The position numbers and the translations under genes are program-made. From Pycnococcus provasolii (lineage: Eukaryota; Chlorophyta; Pseudoscourfieldiophyceae; Pseudoscourfieldiales; Pycnococcaceae), in NCBI GenBank assembly GCA_938743325.2, contig OW568872.1, positions 186,001-250,000 of the forward strand: 64,000 nucleotides of DNA. Direction: 5' to 3'. How positions within the stretch are numbered: position 1 is the stretch's first letter; each line of letters opens with the position of its first letter. This document shows positions 1 to 8,027 of this stretch, one piece after another. The notes under the pieces were generated by a model. The model was not told the DNA's origin. It searched no databases and worked only from the letters and a program-made list of their open reading frames with translations.

Positions 1-211
1 GTCCAAACTGCGACAACCTAAAGTGACCAATAGCGGAACCGAGACCAATAATAGCGGAGAAAGAGGACGAATCAGATGGAGAGGCATTATCATATTGATT
101 ATGATTTCCCAAGGTGGAGAAGAAGATAGGGCACACTGATAAGGCACACACGAGAATGCACAGCGATGAAAAAAAGGGCACACGAGCAGCCATAGTTCGG
201 GAACCCGCCAT
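1..211 (-). CDS. Partial secreted/ER-targeted protein of unknown function (N-terminus only)
   Basis: An open frame runs from ATG at 209-211 off the left edge, giving 70 residues without a stop. A second in-frame ATG lies at 191-193. From that second Met the sequence is a typical signal peptide: a short Arg-containing start, a hydrophobic core rich in Phe, Leu, Cys and Val, then a polar Asn/Ser/Asp-rich stretch. The visible part is too short to name a family. The gene is divergent from the eS1 gene and shares a promoter region holding telomere-like repeats. The signal peptide is a visible pattern; secretion is inferred. Confidence 0.55.
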   Translation of the reverse strand, partial: MAGSRTMAARVPFFSSLCILVCALSVCPIFFSTLGNHNQYDNASPSDSSSFSAIIGLGSAIGHFRLSQFG

Positions 212-302
212 GGTACCCTAGGGCGGCGAGAGATAAAAAGGCGGCAGATCGCTTTTGACGAAAGAAAGCGCACAGTCCTGAGAGGGGATCAGGGGAGGAA
301 AA

Positions 303-361
303 GCCCTAACCCTAGACTAAGTTAGGGTTTAGGGTTAGGGTTAGTGTTTGGGTTAGGGTTC
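303..361. promoter_or_regulatory. Telomere-like TTAGGG/CCCTAA repeats in divergent promoter
   Basis: A cluster of CCCTAA and TTAGGG/TTTAGGG units lies between the left-edge gene (start 211) and eS1 (start 611). Both orientations occur. The arrangement resembles plant telo-boxes, which are known in ribosomal protein promoters; the promoter role here is inferred. The rest of the spacer holds an 18-19 nt poly-C run at about 541-559 and nothing else recognised. Confidence 0.5.
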
Positions 362-610
362 GCCTCAGGTTCCCGTTTGTAACGTCTCTCCTCCATCCCA
401 TCCTCCTCCATTTCTTAAACCCCGAATCCCGACAGAAAATAAATAAACGGAAAATTCCAAACCCCCAAATTGTCCCCAAATCTACGGGGATTGTGAGGAT
501 ACCGGTTTGCTCTGAAGGAAAGTGAGAGGCGCCGCCGTCGCCCCCCCCCCCCCCCCCCCATCCCTCCCAGCCGGCATTTCCCCTTCAGCAGCAGAAGCAG
601 TTCAGCAGCC

Positions 611-1399
611 ATGGCGGTGGGCAAGAACAAGCGCATATCCAAGGGAAAGAAGGGAGGGAAGAAAAAGCAGCTTGACCCCTTCATGAAGAAGGACTGGTAT
701 GACCTCAAGGCGCCCTCCATGTTCAACGTGCGCAACTGCGGCAAGACGATGTGCACGCGCACGCAGGGCATCAAGATCGCGAGCGACAGCCTGAAGGGAC
801 GCGTGTACGAGGTCAGCCTCGGCGACCTGAACAACGACGAGGACCAGGGATACCGCAAGATCCGCCTGAAGTGCGAGGATGTGCAGGGAAAGAACTGCCT
901 CCTGCAGTTCCACGGCATGGATTTCACCACGGACAGGCTGCGAAGCCTTGTGCGCAAGTGGCAGAGCCTTATCGAGGCGTCCGTCGACGTCAAGACGACG
1001 GACGGCTACTACCTGCGTATGTTTATTCTCGCCTTCACAAAGAAGCGCCAGAACCAGGTGAAGCGCACGTGCTACGCGCAGAGCAGCCAGATTCGCCAGA
1101 TGCGTAAGAAGATGGTGGAAATCACGACTCGCGAGGCTGAGACGTGCGACCTGAAGGAGCTTGTGACGAAGCTCATCCCCGACGTGTTCGCGAAGAGCAT
1201 TGAGAAGGCGTGCCAGGGCATCTTCCCGCTCCAGAACGTGGCTGTGCGCAAGGTGAAGATTCTCAAGGCACCTAAGTTCGACATGAACCGCCTCATGGAG
1301 GTTCACGGCGACTACAGCGGAGAGGTTGCCGAGATGGGAACTTCCGTGCCTCGCAAGGAGGAAGGCGACGAAGAAGCCGCCGCCGCCGAGGAGGAGTGA
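611..1399 (+). CDS. RPS3A: 40S ribosomal protein eS1 (S3a)
   Basis: Complete 262-residue protein of the usual eS1 length. It begins [19 protein letters not shown], the basic N-terminus of the family, followed by [14 protein letters not shown] and later the conserved core ending in [13 protein letters not shown]. The C-terminus is acidic ([13 protein letters not shown]). eS1 is a structural protein of the small ribosomal subunit near the mRNA exit/platform. The start is the first ATG, 51 nt after a long poly-C tract. A TGTAA poly(A)-type signal follows the stop by about 40 nt. The 282-residue antisense open frame over this gene is a shadow. Confidence 0.97.
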   Translation: MAVGKNKRISKGKKGGKKKQLDPFMKKDWYDLKAPSMFNVRNCGKTMCTRTQGIKIASDSLKGRVYEVSLGDLNNDEDQGYRKIRLKCEDVQGKNCLLQFHGMDFTTDRLRSLVRKWQSLIEASVDVKTTDGYYLRMFILAFTKKRQNQVKRTCYAQSSQIRQMRKKMVEITTREAETCDLKELVTKLIPDVFAKSIEKACQGIFPLQNVAVRKVKILKAPKFDMNRLMEVHGDYSGEVAEMGTSVPRKEEGDEEAAAAEEE

Positions 1400-1459
1400 A
1401 GTGGACTGTGAAGACAGGTTATCGTATAAAGTCTGTTGTAACAACCCCACTTAGCTTTT

Positions 1460-1714
1460 CTACCCAAACACCAACTTGACGGCAATCACGACGGTGTTGA
1501 GGAAGATGAGGGGAACGCGCGCGTACGTGCACGCGTGCAGCATGCCAATCACCTGGCCTTTGAACGATGTGCTAGGCAGATTGTGCATTGTATCGTAGCC
1601 CCACCCATCTGTTTTAAATATTGGAGTGCGTGCGTGTGGGAAGAGAATATTATGATACGTCAGCACACTATTGTTGTCTTCTTTTTGCGTTGAATTTCTC
1701 TCATCGACGTACAT
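1460..1714 (-). CDS. Possible small membrane protein (84 aa), unknown
   Basis: Short frame convergent with eS1, from ATG at 1712-1714. The C-terminal half is the most gene-like part: a hydrophobic stretch of about 20 residues (PLIFLNTVVIAVKLVFG at the very end) preceded by a GC-rich coding-like stretch. The N-terminal half is AT-rich and could be intron or leader, so the true start may be a shorter internal Met or an upstream exon. I do not recognise the family. It could be a tail-anchored small organelle or ER subunit, or chance. Confidence 0.3.
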   Translation of the reverse strand: MYVDERNSTQKEDNNSVLTYHNILFPHARTPIFKTDGWGYDTMHNLPSTSFKGQVIGMLHACTYARVPLIFLNTVVIAVKLVFG

Positions 1715-2453
1715 CTTGCTAGAAACCTTCTTTCGTTGAGTATTGCGAATCCGTTGAGTACAAGCAGGAATGACTAAGTTTTGAGTGAAGGTGTGTGTGA
1801 ATCGGTGCGTCGGTGAGTTTATGCAATAATGACGCCGGCGCCCTGTGAGTACCCTGCTGACGACGTATGTGTTTCTTCACTCGTGTTGCTTCTTTGCACA
1901 CTTCTCGTCGCGGTAATGACACCAGCCCCCCCTCCAACGATCAAAGCATATGTTGCGGCACGCACCGCACCGCAACCAACATCCCCTGCCCACAAGTGTA
2001 CTTCCCTCACAACCTTTTATCACCACCTAGTACTACTACTACTACTACGACGACGACGTACCACGCAGATGCTCCAGAGCGACATACCTACCCGAAAGGG
2101 TTAGGTAGCACCAACGTAGTGTTGTGTTGCTTGACGCTTGACTGACTTTGCTTGTTCCGGCCGCCCACAAAGCCTGACAAGGAAGAACGCAAATGCAGAC
2201 GCAAACGCAGATGCGCGCGCGCACGGGTGGAGGGGAGGGGGGGGGGGGGAGGAGGGGGGGAGGGGGGCGGGAGAGATGGATTTCGGGCAAGCGCAAGAAG
2301 AGCTGTTACGGTTAGGGTTGTAAGATAACCCTAGTCGTAACCCTAGTTTCCCGGGAAAAAAAAACCAATACCCTAACAAGGAGGCTCCACGTTCTCTATC
2401 GAGCCGTTAAACTATTTTATTTGGTAGGCTCACCCCTCTGCAGCACCCTGTCC
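1715..2453. other. Intergenic spacer with simple repeats
   Basis: No convincing gene. It holds a (TAC/GAC)n stretch around 2030-2058 and a G-rich run at about 2232-2272 that could form a G-quadruplex. A short frame at 1819-2010 on the minus strand has a hydrophobic stretch and might be an exon of the small gene at 1460-1714, but I see no supporting splice pair. Confidence 0.4.
2309..2347. promoter_or_regulatory. Telomere-like repeats upstream of hydrolase gene
   Basis: GTTAGGG and inverted AACCCTA units about 110-145 bp upstream of the ATG at 2454. The two orientations could form a small hairpin. Same motif class as the other arrays in this window; function inferred only from position. Confidence 0.4.
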
Positions 2454-3140
2454 ATGGTGGCTGCTGCGCGCCTGCTGCCGTGTCGGCTTGCCGTGGCGTC
2501 CAACGGCATACCAACGGCGCACGCAAAATTAGTCGCGATCGTCCTGCACGCACACCCGATGATGGGCGGGTGCGCCGACGGACACGTCGAACGACAACTC
2601 GCACAGTCAGCGGCAGAACGAGGCGTGCCCGCATTCCGACTCGCATTCCGTGGGACGACGGTGGGTGGCCAGCAGTCGGCTGGCACGCGAAGCGGTGACC
2701 TATCTGAAGCAGTCGAGGACGTCGTAGCTTGTCTCGGTGACGTCGTCGAGAAGCAACAGAAGGTTGTGCTCATGGGATACTCCTTTGGATCGATGACCGC
2801 CCTGCACTTGCTCGCAACAATGCAGGAGGAGCGCATTGTGGGTTGCTTGCTCGTCGCGCCACCCTTATCCATGCTCCCCGAGGTGACGCGAACGGACGAA
2901 GCGAGACAACGGTATGCACTCGTAAAGTCCATGGCCACGGTCGTGGGCGACCACGACGACCTTGTGCTGGGTCCGTATCGAGGCGACGTCTCGCGTTACG
3001 ACGAGCAGCTGAGAACCACGCTCGGTTTGCCAGAGGAAAAACACCTCAAGACGACGTTACGTGGCGTGAACCACTTCTTCTCGAACGGAGTTGAGGAGCT
3101 TGACAGTGTCGCGCGCGAGTTGCTGAATTGCGTTTTGTAA
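2454..3140 (+). CDS. Alpha/beta hydrolase (small bacterial-like esterase/hydrolase type)
   Basis: 228 residues from the first in-frame ATG at 2454. An HAHPMMGG segment follows the first beta strand (oxyanion-side HP..GG motif) and the nucleophile elbow is GYSFGS (G-x-S-x-G) at mid-protein. A late His in GVNHFFSNG matches the expected catalytic His. The acid residue is not certain. The short length resembles small esterase-like hydrolases (COG2945-like). The substrate cannot be told. The N-terminal 12 residues are basic/hydrophobic, which might hint at organelle targeting. It is convergent with the next gene with only 15 bp between stop codons. Confidence 0.8.
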   Translation: MVAAARLLPCRLAVASNGIPTAHAKLVAIVLHAHPMMGGCADGHVERQLAQSAAERGVPAFRLAFRGTTVGGQQSAGTRSGDLSEAVEDVVACLGDVVEKQQKVVLMGYSFGSMTALHLLATMQEERIVGCLLVAPPLSMLPEVTRTDEARQRYALVKSMATVVGDHDDLVLGPYRGDVSRYDEQLRTTLGLPEEKHLKTTLRGVNHFFSNGVEELDSVARELLNCVL

Positions 3141-3155
3141 AAATCAGTGTACACG

Positions 3156-4121
3156 TTACATGTTGGTAGTTGTATTAGTATCGGCAGTTCCATCCGCGTC
3201 GGAAGTGGTGCTGTTGTTGTTTCTTGCCGTGGCGCCGCGGAAGCGCCGCTTGATCGCGTAGTGGCTAGGATCGTCGATGGAGACGACAACGGCGTGCCGA
3301 TGCTTTGACACAAAATCGCCGCCGCCAGAGTCGCCGAGCACCGTCTCGGCAACGCGCGCGAGCATGTCAGCTCGATGACCCATGCTCTGCTGTTTCGATT
3401 CGCGCTTTGCGGTGCGTGCTTGCGCACCCGTGAACTTCTGCCGAAGCAGGAAGGGCTTCAGCTGCAAATAAGCGCTTCGTTTTAGCTGCGCCTGTAGGTC
3501 GAGCCAACGCTGACGGCGCTTCGAAGCCTCCGCCTTGCGCGCGTCCACGTCCTGCACCATATTACGGTATTCGACGTCGTCCGTGAAGTGCTTTGGATTC
3601 CCGCCGCCGCTCCATCCACCCTTGAACGGGTTGCGTCGACCATTGTACAGCCAGTCGCGCGACTCGTCCGTCACGAGGTTTTCGTAACCCACGCCACGCA
3701 TAAACGCTGAGCTCGCCTCGTCGACGTCGCGCTTTCGTAGCTTTGGCATGCTCCCTGTGTGGCCTTCATATCCCACGAGCGACTCCTTGCGCGCAAGAAG
3801 CGCCTCGAACGAATCGCCGCGCCCGTTGTCGAGCTGGGCGTTCGGCTGCATGTTCTTGTCGCCGTCGCTGACTTGCGTGATGTCATCTTCCTTCCGTGCG
3901 TCTCGCAACGGCGTGCGCCACCTCTCGCCCCATCTTCTTCGGCCGGAGACGTTCTCACTTCGAAATCCGCGTCGGCTTGCCCCCTGCTCCCCTCGATTCC
4001 CGCTCAACTGGAGCGTGAGCAGGTGCACGGCAACGAGCCAGCAGACTCCGAGGACGGCAAACTGCGCGTTCGTGAGCCGGCTGGCGCTACATAACGCGCC
4101 AGGGCTGTTATATGTACCCAT
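3156..4121 (-). CDS. Type II membrane protein, unknown
   Basis: 321 residues from ATG at 4119-4121. One hydrophobic segment near residues 19-40 (FAVLGVCWLVAVHLLTLQL) is followed by a basic, low-complexity region, which predicts a short cytosolic tail and a lumenal or extracellular body (type II, Golgi-like topology). The body is charged, with repeated Arg/Lys-rich stretches and an Asn/Thr-rich tail. I do not recognise a domain. It is divergent from the prolyl 4-hydroxylase-like gene, and the shared 283-bp spacer holds a CCCTAA array. TGTAA is present just after its stop on the minus strand. Confidence 0.7.
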   Translation of the reverse strand: MGTYNSPGALCSASRLTNAQFAVLGVCWLVAVHLLTLQLSGNRGEQGASRRGFRSENVSGRRRWGERWRTPLRDARKEDDITQVSDGDKNMQPNAQLDNGRGDSFEALLARKESLVGYEGHTGSMPKLRKRDVDEASSAFMRGVGYENLVTDESRDWLYNGRRNPFKGGWSGGGNPKHFTDDVEYRNMVQDVDARKAEASKRRQRWLDLQAQLKRSAYLQLKPFLLRQKFTGAQARTAKRESKQQSMGHRADMLARVAETVLGDSGGGDFVSKHRHAVVVSIDDPSHYAIKRRFRGATARNNNSTTSDADGTADTNTTTNM

Positions 4122-4317
4122 ATATATTCGTCAACGAGCACCGAGACGCATGCGGAGAACCGTGGTACCACCACCACCACTACCCGTATCACCACCACCC
4201 AGGACGCAGAATGCAAAAATTCGCAACTCAACTCAGAAGGACCTGAGGGGAGGGGGAGGGGCCGGGCGGCAAAACCTTCAAGGAAAAAACAGTAAAAATT
4301 AAAAAACACACAGGTTG

Positions 4318-4340
4318 CTAACCCTAACCCTAACCCTAAT
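4318..4340. promoter_or_regulatory. CCCTAA array in divergent promoter
   Basis: Three tandem CTAACC units plus a partial unit, 65-87 bp upstream of the ATG at 4405 and about 200 bp from the divergent start at 4121. Without an upstream ATG the array is not coding, although it reads open. Confidence 0.5.
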
Positions 4341-4404
4341 CCGGTCAACCCCTTGCCCTCTGCCCAGAGTCCTCTGCCCTCTGCTCTTTTGTTTTATCCT
4401 GCTC

Positions 4405-5421
4405 ATGCCCGCCTCCGATGCCGCCTCCGACGCCGCTCCTAGTCTGCCCGTGTACTCGTCCGTGGTTCCCGTCGCCAAGACGAACTGCGTCAATCCCCTG
4501 GGGACCACCGCCTTGTCGCTCGACTCGTTCCAATCGCATCCGCCACAGACACTTGCCACGCGACCCATCGACGGCGGCGTTTCGGGATTCGTCGCGACCA
4601 GCGCGCTGTCTATCGACGAATGTACCGCGCTCGTCGCGCAAACGGAGAAAGCGGGGTACACATTCTGGCACCCAACGGACACGCCAGCTAAGCGCGCATT
4701 CCGAGCGGCGGATACCGTCGAGGTGCACTCACCTGAGCTCGCGGACATCCTGTGGTCGCGGCTCGGACAGTACGTCGCGCCGCGCGTGCGACTTGTCGAC
4801 GAAGACGAAGGAGACGGCGATGCGGACGGCGACGCGGAGGAGTCTGACGACAGAGGCGCGGAGGGAACGTGGGTTGCATACGGCGTCAACCCTGATATGC
4901 TCTTCGCGCGCTACGACGAGGGTGGGCACTTTGCGCCACACACGGACGGAAGCGCCGTCGTGAACTTCAACGACCGAAGCCTGTACAGCTTGCTCGTTTA
5001 CCTGACCACAACCGGTGGCGGCGGTGGAACGCGCATCGTCAGACCTGGAAACGAGGCGGGGATTGGGACAGGTGCTCTCGCAACTGACGACTTGGGTAGA
5101 TTTCGGCATACGCTGGGCGACGATGCGTACGTCGACTGCTGCCCATGCGTCGCGGGAAACGCCATGGCTTTTCGACAGACGGCATACCACGAGGGCGAGC
5201 CGGTTGAGGTGGGCGGAAAGACGAAATATATCATCAGAACTGATATAATGTTTCGCCGCGTGCCACCGATATGCGCGGAAACTCCTGAAGACCTGAAGGC
5301 GTTCGAGTTCTACCGCGAGGCGAATCAACTCGAGGCGAGCGGCGATGCCGAGGAGGCGTGCAAATTGTATCAACGTGTTACTAAGCTGAGTCCTCAGCTT
5401 GCGGCAAAACTGAAAGTTTAA
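4405..5421 (+). CDS. 2-oxoglutarate/Fe(II) oxygenase, prolyl 4-hydroxylase-like
   Basis: 338 residues from the first in-frame ATG. The P4Hc fold signature is visible: FARYDEGGHFAPHTDGS carries the HxD iron ligands, SLLVYLTT is the core strand, and the distal His lies in TAYHEGEPV, followed by KTKYIIRTDIMF with the Lys/Arg expected to bind 2-oxoglutarate. There is an acidic insert (EDEGDGDADGD) before the core. The C-terminal EFYREANQLEASGDAEEACKLY resembles a single TPR-like helix pair. No clear signal peptide follows the chosen Met, so a cytosolic or nuclear location is possible, unlike the ER enzyme at 16469. Two TGTAA signals follow the stop. Confidence 0.85.
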   Translation: MPASDAASDAAPSLPVYSSVVPVAKTNCVNPLGTTALSLDSFQSHPPQTLATRPIDGGVSGFVATSALSIDECTALVAQTEKAGYTFWHPTDTPAKRAFRAADTVEVHSPELADILWSRLGQYVAPRVRLVDEDEGDGDADGDAEESDDRGAEGTWVAYGVNPDMLFARYDEGGHFAPHTDGSAVVNFNDRSLYSLLVYLTTTGGGGGTRIVRPGNEAGIGTGALATDDLGRFRHTLGDDAYVDCCPCVAGNAMAFRQTAYHEGEPVEVGGKTKYIIRTDIMFRRVPPICAETPEDLKAFEFYREANQLEASGDAEEACKLYQRVTKLSPQLAAKLKV

Positions 5422-5480
5422 ATCTTTGTAATAGCATATCTTTGTAAAAACGTATCTGCTTTCAATGAACTATCATTGAT

Positions 5481-7169
5481 TCAACGCTGCCAGCCGTGGT
5501 CGTTAGCCACGCGCTTGAACGCCCGCATAGCCTCCTCGTACGAGTACGAACTATTGTAGTCAGCAACCTCAGCACCTCCATCGACGAGGAGCATTTTCAC
5601 AGTTAGCAGAACTGTTCTCATCGAGTACGTCGGATTCCATCCCGACGTCGTAAGCATCTCGGTGCAGACGCTTCCACCAGCCGTGATGTGCCCTGTGAGA
5701 TTCTTGAGCCGCGGGCGTAGAAGGCGTATGAACGGCGGGTTGAATGGAAATAAGGCTGGGAGTCTCACCTCAAATTCGAGTGTGGCGTTATCCAAAGCTC
5801 CGATGATGCCATCGGCATTCATGAAAACATCCCAACGCATCATATCGTCGCCCTGCAAGCTGACCGTAATACCGTCTTGTGCAAGTGGCGCCTGCGTCAC
5901 CACATCTTTTATGGCCTTCTGCACGTCACGAGGGTACATCGGTTCAGGACGCGACGCGTTGTCAAGTTGCTCAATCTGCCGCTTCGCTTGGCTTCGATTT
6001 GTGTCTTCACGAAACACGACGATGTGCTCGGGGTACGCCTGGCCATCGTTAGTTCGGAATGCTGCGTATTGATTTCCATGTGACGACGACTTGCTGTCGT
6101 GTTCGCTCGAGTCATTCGAGTCAATCCGCGAGTGGTGCCACCCTTCTCGCGAATGGTTGATCTCGCCAAGCGTGACACGCGTGCGAAGCATGGCGTATTC
6201 CCCACTTTCCAAGACGAGCGGTCCATCCATCTCTGTTTTCGTCTTCTTGTTTTTATGTATCTCTTCCTTCGAATCCTCGCCTCCACTGGCACACACACTG
6301 GCAGTCACACTGGCACATGATGGGCATATGAGCTTGTTGCGAAAGTGCTGGCACAGCACTTTGCACTTAGCACTTTGCCTCCACGACGGTGGAGGCAATT
6401 GTGACGGTGGAGGCAATTGTGCCGGTGGTCGAGCCAGCCTATTCGCCGAGTCTTTCTGCCTGGCGTCGTGAACGTCTTTCTGACTATACCTGATGGAGAA
6501 GCTCGAATCTCTTGCAAAATAGATACCCTTACCAAGCGAGCCGTGATTAGCCAAGTTCATGTCGAAGCCGTCCGTGACAATGCCGTCGATCGCACGAGCA
6601 GGTGCACCGTGGAAGACATATGCGACGTTTGTGTTTTCCGTACCACGCTTAGTTATCGTTTCCATGAAGAACTTCTCAGACTTGTGGTACAGAGCCGGAT
6701 TCTCTATGCGATACACTCGCACAATCACAGCTCGCGGACTGGATTCGTGAAAACTCCTCATGACGCGAATCACCTCCTCGGTCATTTGCTCATTGTGGCT
6801 CGGCGCGATTGTCAAGCTGACGAGCTTGACTTTCCCGGCACCGCCCTTGTTCTCCCAGTGAGCCGGCACGACGCCTCTTGGTGGTGCGTCAACGGTGACT
6901 GTGTTGGAGGAATCGGGCACGTTATCGACTCCTCCCGCGATGTGTGCATACTCGTCGTCATCTGCACGATTCCGTTTCTTCTTCTTGCTCCAGCACTTTT
7001 GGTAGATAATCTCCCTGAGTTCCCGAACACTCTCTTTGCTATTGCTGCGCAACGCCCTTTCGAGCTTCTCGAAGAAGTCGGGATCGACTTCGACGTCATC
7101 GGATTCCGCGAGCATGTCTTGCATGCGCTCGACGTCCGCTTCTAACGTCTGTGACATTGATGCCGCCAT
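5481..7169 (-). CDS. PARP-type ADP-ribosyltransferase fused to UBE2Q-like E2 domain
   Basis: 562 residues from ATG at 7167-7169. The N-terminus is helical and acidic, then a KKKKR basic patch. An ART domain follows (about 150-410): YHKSEKFF, then VFHGAP (His), GKGIYFA (Tyr) and AYPEHIVVF (Glu), giving an apparent H-Y-E triad. A Pro-rich, Cys-containing insert with short tandem repeats interrupts the ART fold. The last 130 residues are an E2-like UBC fold with HITAGGSVCTEMLTTSGW, which keeps the active-site Cys and the GW..TYS context of UBE2Q enzymes. PARP-UBC fusions are known in fungi. This predicts one protein that ADP-ribosylates and handles ubiquitin; activity is inferred. Confidence 0.85.
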   Translation of the reverse strand: MAASMSQTLEADVERMQDMLAESDDVEVDPDFFEKLERALRSNSKESVRELREIIYQKCWSKKKKRNRADDDEYAHIAGGVDNVPDSSNTVTVDAPPRGVVPAHWENKGGAGKVKLVSLTIAPSHNEQMTEEVIRVMRSFHESSPRAVIVRVYRIENPALYHKSEKFFMETITKRGTENTNVAYVFHGAPARAIDGIVTDGFDMNLANHGSLGKGIYFARDSSFSIRYSQKDVHDARQKDSANRLARPPAQLPPPSQLPPPSWRQSAKCKVLCQHFRNKLICPSCASVTASVCASGGEDSKEEIHKNKKTKTEMDGPLVLESGEYAMLRTRVTLGEINHSREGWHHSRIDSNDSSEHDSKSSSHGNQYAAFRTNDGQAYPEHIVVFREDTNRSQAKRQIEQLDNASRPEPMYPRDVQKAIKDVVTQAPLAQDGITVSLQGDDMMRWDVFMNADGIIGALDNATLEFEVRLPALFPFNPPFIRLLRPRLKNLTGHITAGGSVCTEMLTTSGWNPTYSMRTVLLTVKMLLVDGGAEVADYNSSYSYEEAMRAFKRVANDHGWQR

Positions 7170-7343
7170 TGTCAACCTACCTTTCGCTGCCCCTTAAGGC
7201 CGAGCCTTCGTCGTTCGGTGAGGCTCACGAGTGCGCAGAGTCAAGGAGTCAGGCCTCTCGAGTCCCGCAGAGGCTTGCAAGCAAGGTACGAAGTACGCTC
7301 AAGCTGTGCAAGGCAGGGCACGCACAGCTCAGAGCAGCTTCGA

Positions 7344-7396
7344 GAGCAGAGCAGGGCAGAGCAGAGTAGGGCAGAGCAGAGCAGGGCCGAGCCGAA
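7344..7396. repeat. GCAGAGCAGG-type minisatellite
   Basis: Imperfect tandem copies of AGAGCAGGGC/AGAGTAGGGC. Short and AG-rich. No function suggested. Confidence 0.6.
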
Positions 7397-7481
7397 CTGC
7401 CGAAGCGGTCTCGTCGGGAGTTCATTCATGCACAGGTAAAGGGCCGTAAAGGTAGGTCCCTTGCACACGTCCCTTGCGGCC

Positions 7482-7654
7482 TTGCGGCCTTGCACACCGG
7501 ATCCACCGGTGTTGCATCGCGTTGATTCAGGTGGTCAAGAATACTAAACTTTACCCGAACGCGGACCTGAAAGCTCTACCACTATCGTAGCAAGGCAGCA
7601 AGCTCTTGCAAGCTCTTGCAAGAAACACGAGCTCACCGGTGTGCAAGGCCGCAA
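7482..7654. repeat. Perfect 19-bp inverted repeat, possible MITE
   Basis: TTGCGGCCTTGCACACCGG at 7482-7500 is found inverted at 7636-7654, separated by 135 bp. The left arm also has an adjacent partial copy (GCGGCCTTGCGGCCTTGC). No clear target-site duplication is seen. It could be a small inverted-repeat element or a regulatory hairpin. Confidence 0.5.
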
Positions 7655-8027
7655 AGGTCCCGGCAGCCCCCGGGGTCTTTTTTTACAGGCGGAGTTTGGT
7701 AATAACCCGAAAGGTTGAAACCCCGAAACCCAGCCCAGCGAACCGACTGCCCGAAAAGTCACGTGCCCGAAAAGTCAGATATTTCTCCGCGTCCCCTTTT
7801 CCCCCGCCCCGTCCCCGGGAGTCCCGCTCCCCCGTCCGAGTGGCGAGTGGCGAGTGGGAGGGACCCCAGGTGGAGGTGCCGCTCAACGCGCCTTCCCCCC
7901 CTTTTTGCTTTTGCCTTTTGCTTTGTCTTTCGGTTAAAACCTTTATAGTAGCCGGCGGCTTGTCTTGTTCTTGTTCTTGTCTCGACGCGTCAAACATCCT
8001 TCATCCTGGTTTCATTCTTCGTTTGGC

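Larger units (their letters stand above)
7170..8027. other. Divergent spacer with minisatellite and inverted repeat
   Basis: 858 bp between the PARP-E2 and G6PDH genes. It holds a roughly 10-bp GCAGAGCAGG-type minisatellite at about 7344-7396 and a perfect 19-bp inverted repeat (listed separately). ACTATCGTAG, a motif recurring in this window, is at about 7573. No telomere-like array is seen here. Confidence 0.6.

Noticed and set aside
303-361. TTAGGG repeats as a chromosome end or fusion point
   Set aside because: Arrays recur throughout the window between ordinary housekeeping genes, so this is not subtelomeric.
602-1450. 282-residue open frame antisense to eS1
   Set aside because: Shadow of a highly biased ribosomal protein gene; Leu/Val/His-rich with no domain.
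4315-4404. N-terminal extension of the 4405 oxygenase reading Thr-Leu repeats
   Set aside because: It is the CCCTAA array read through; no ATG in frame.
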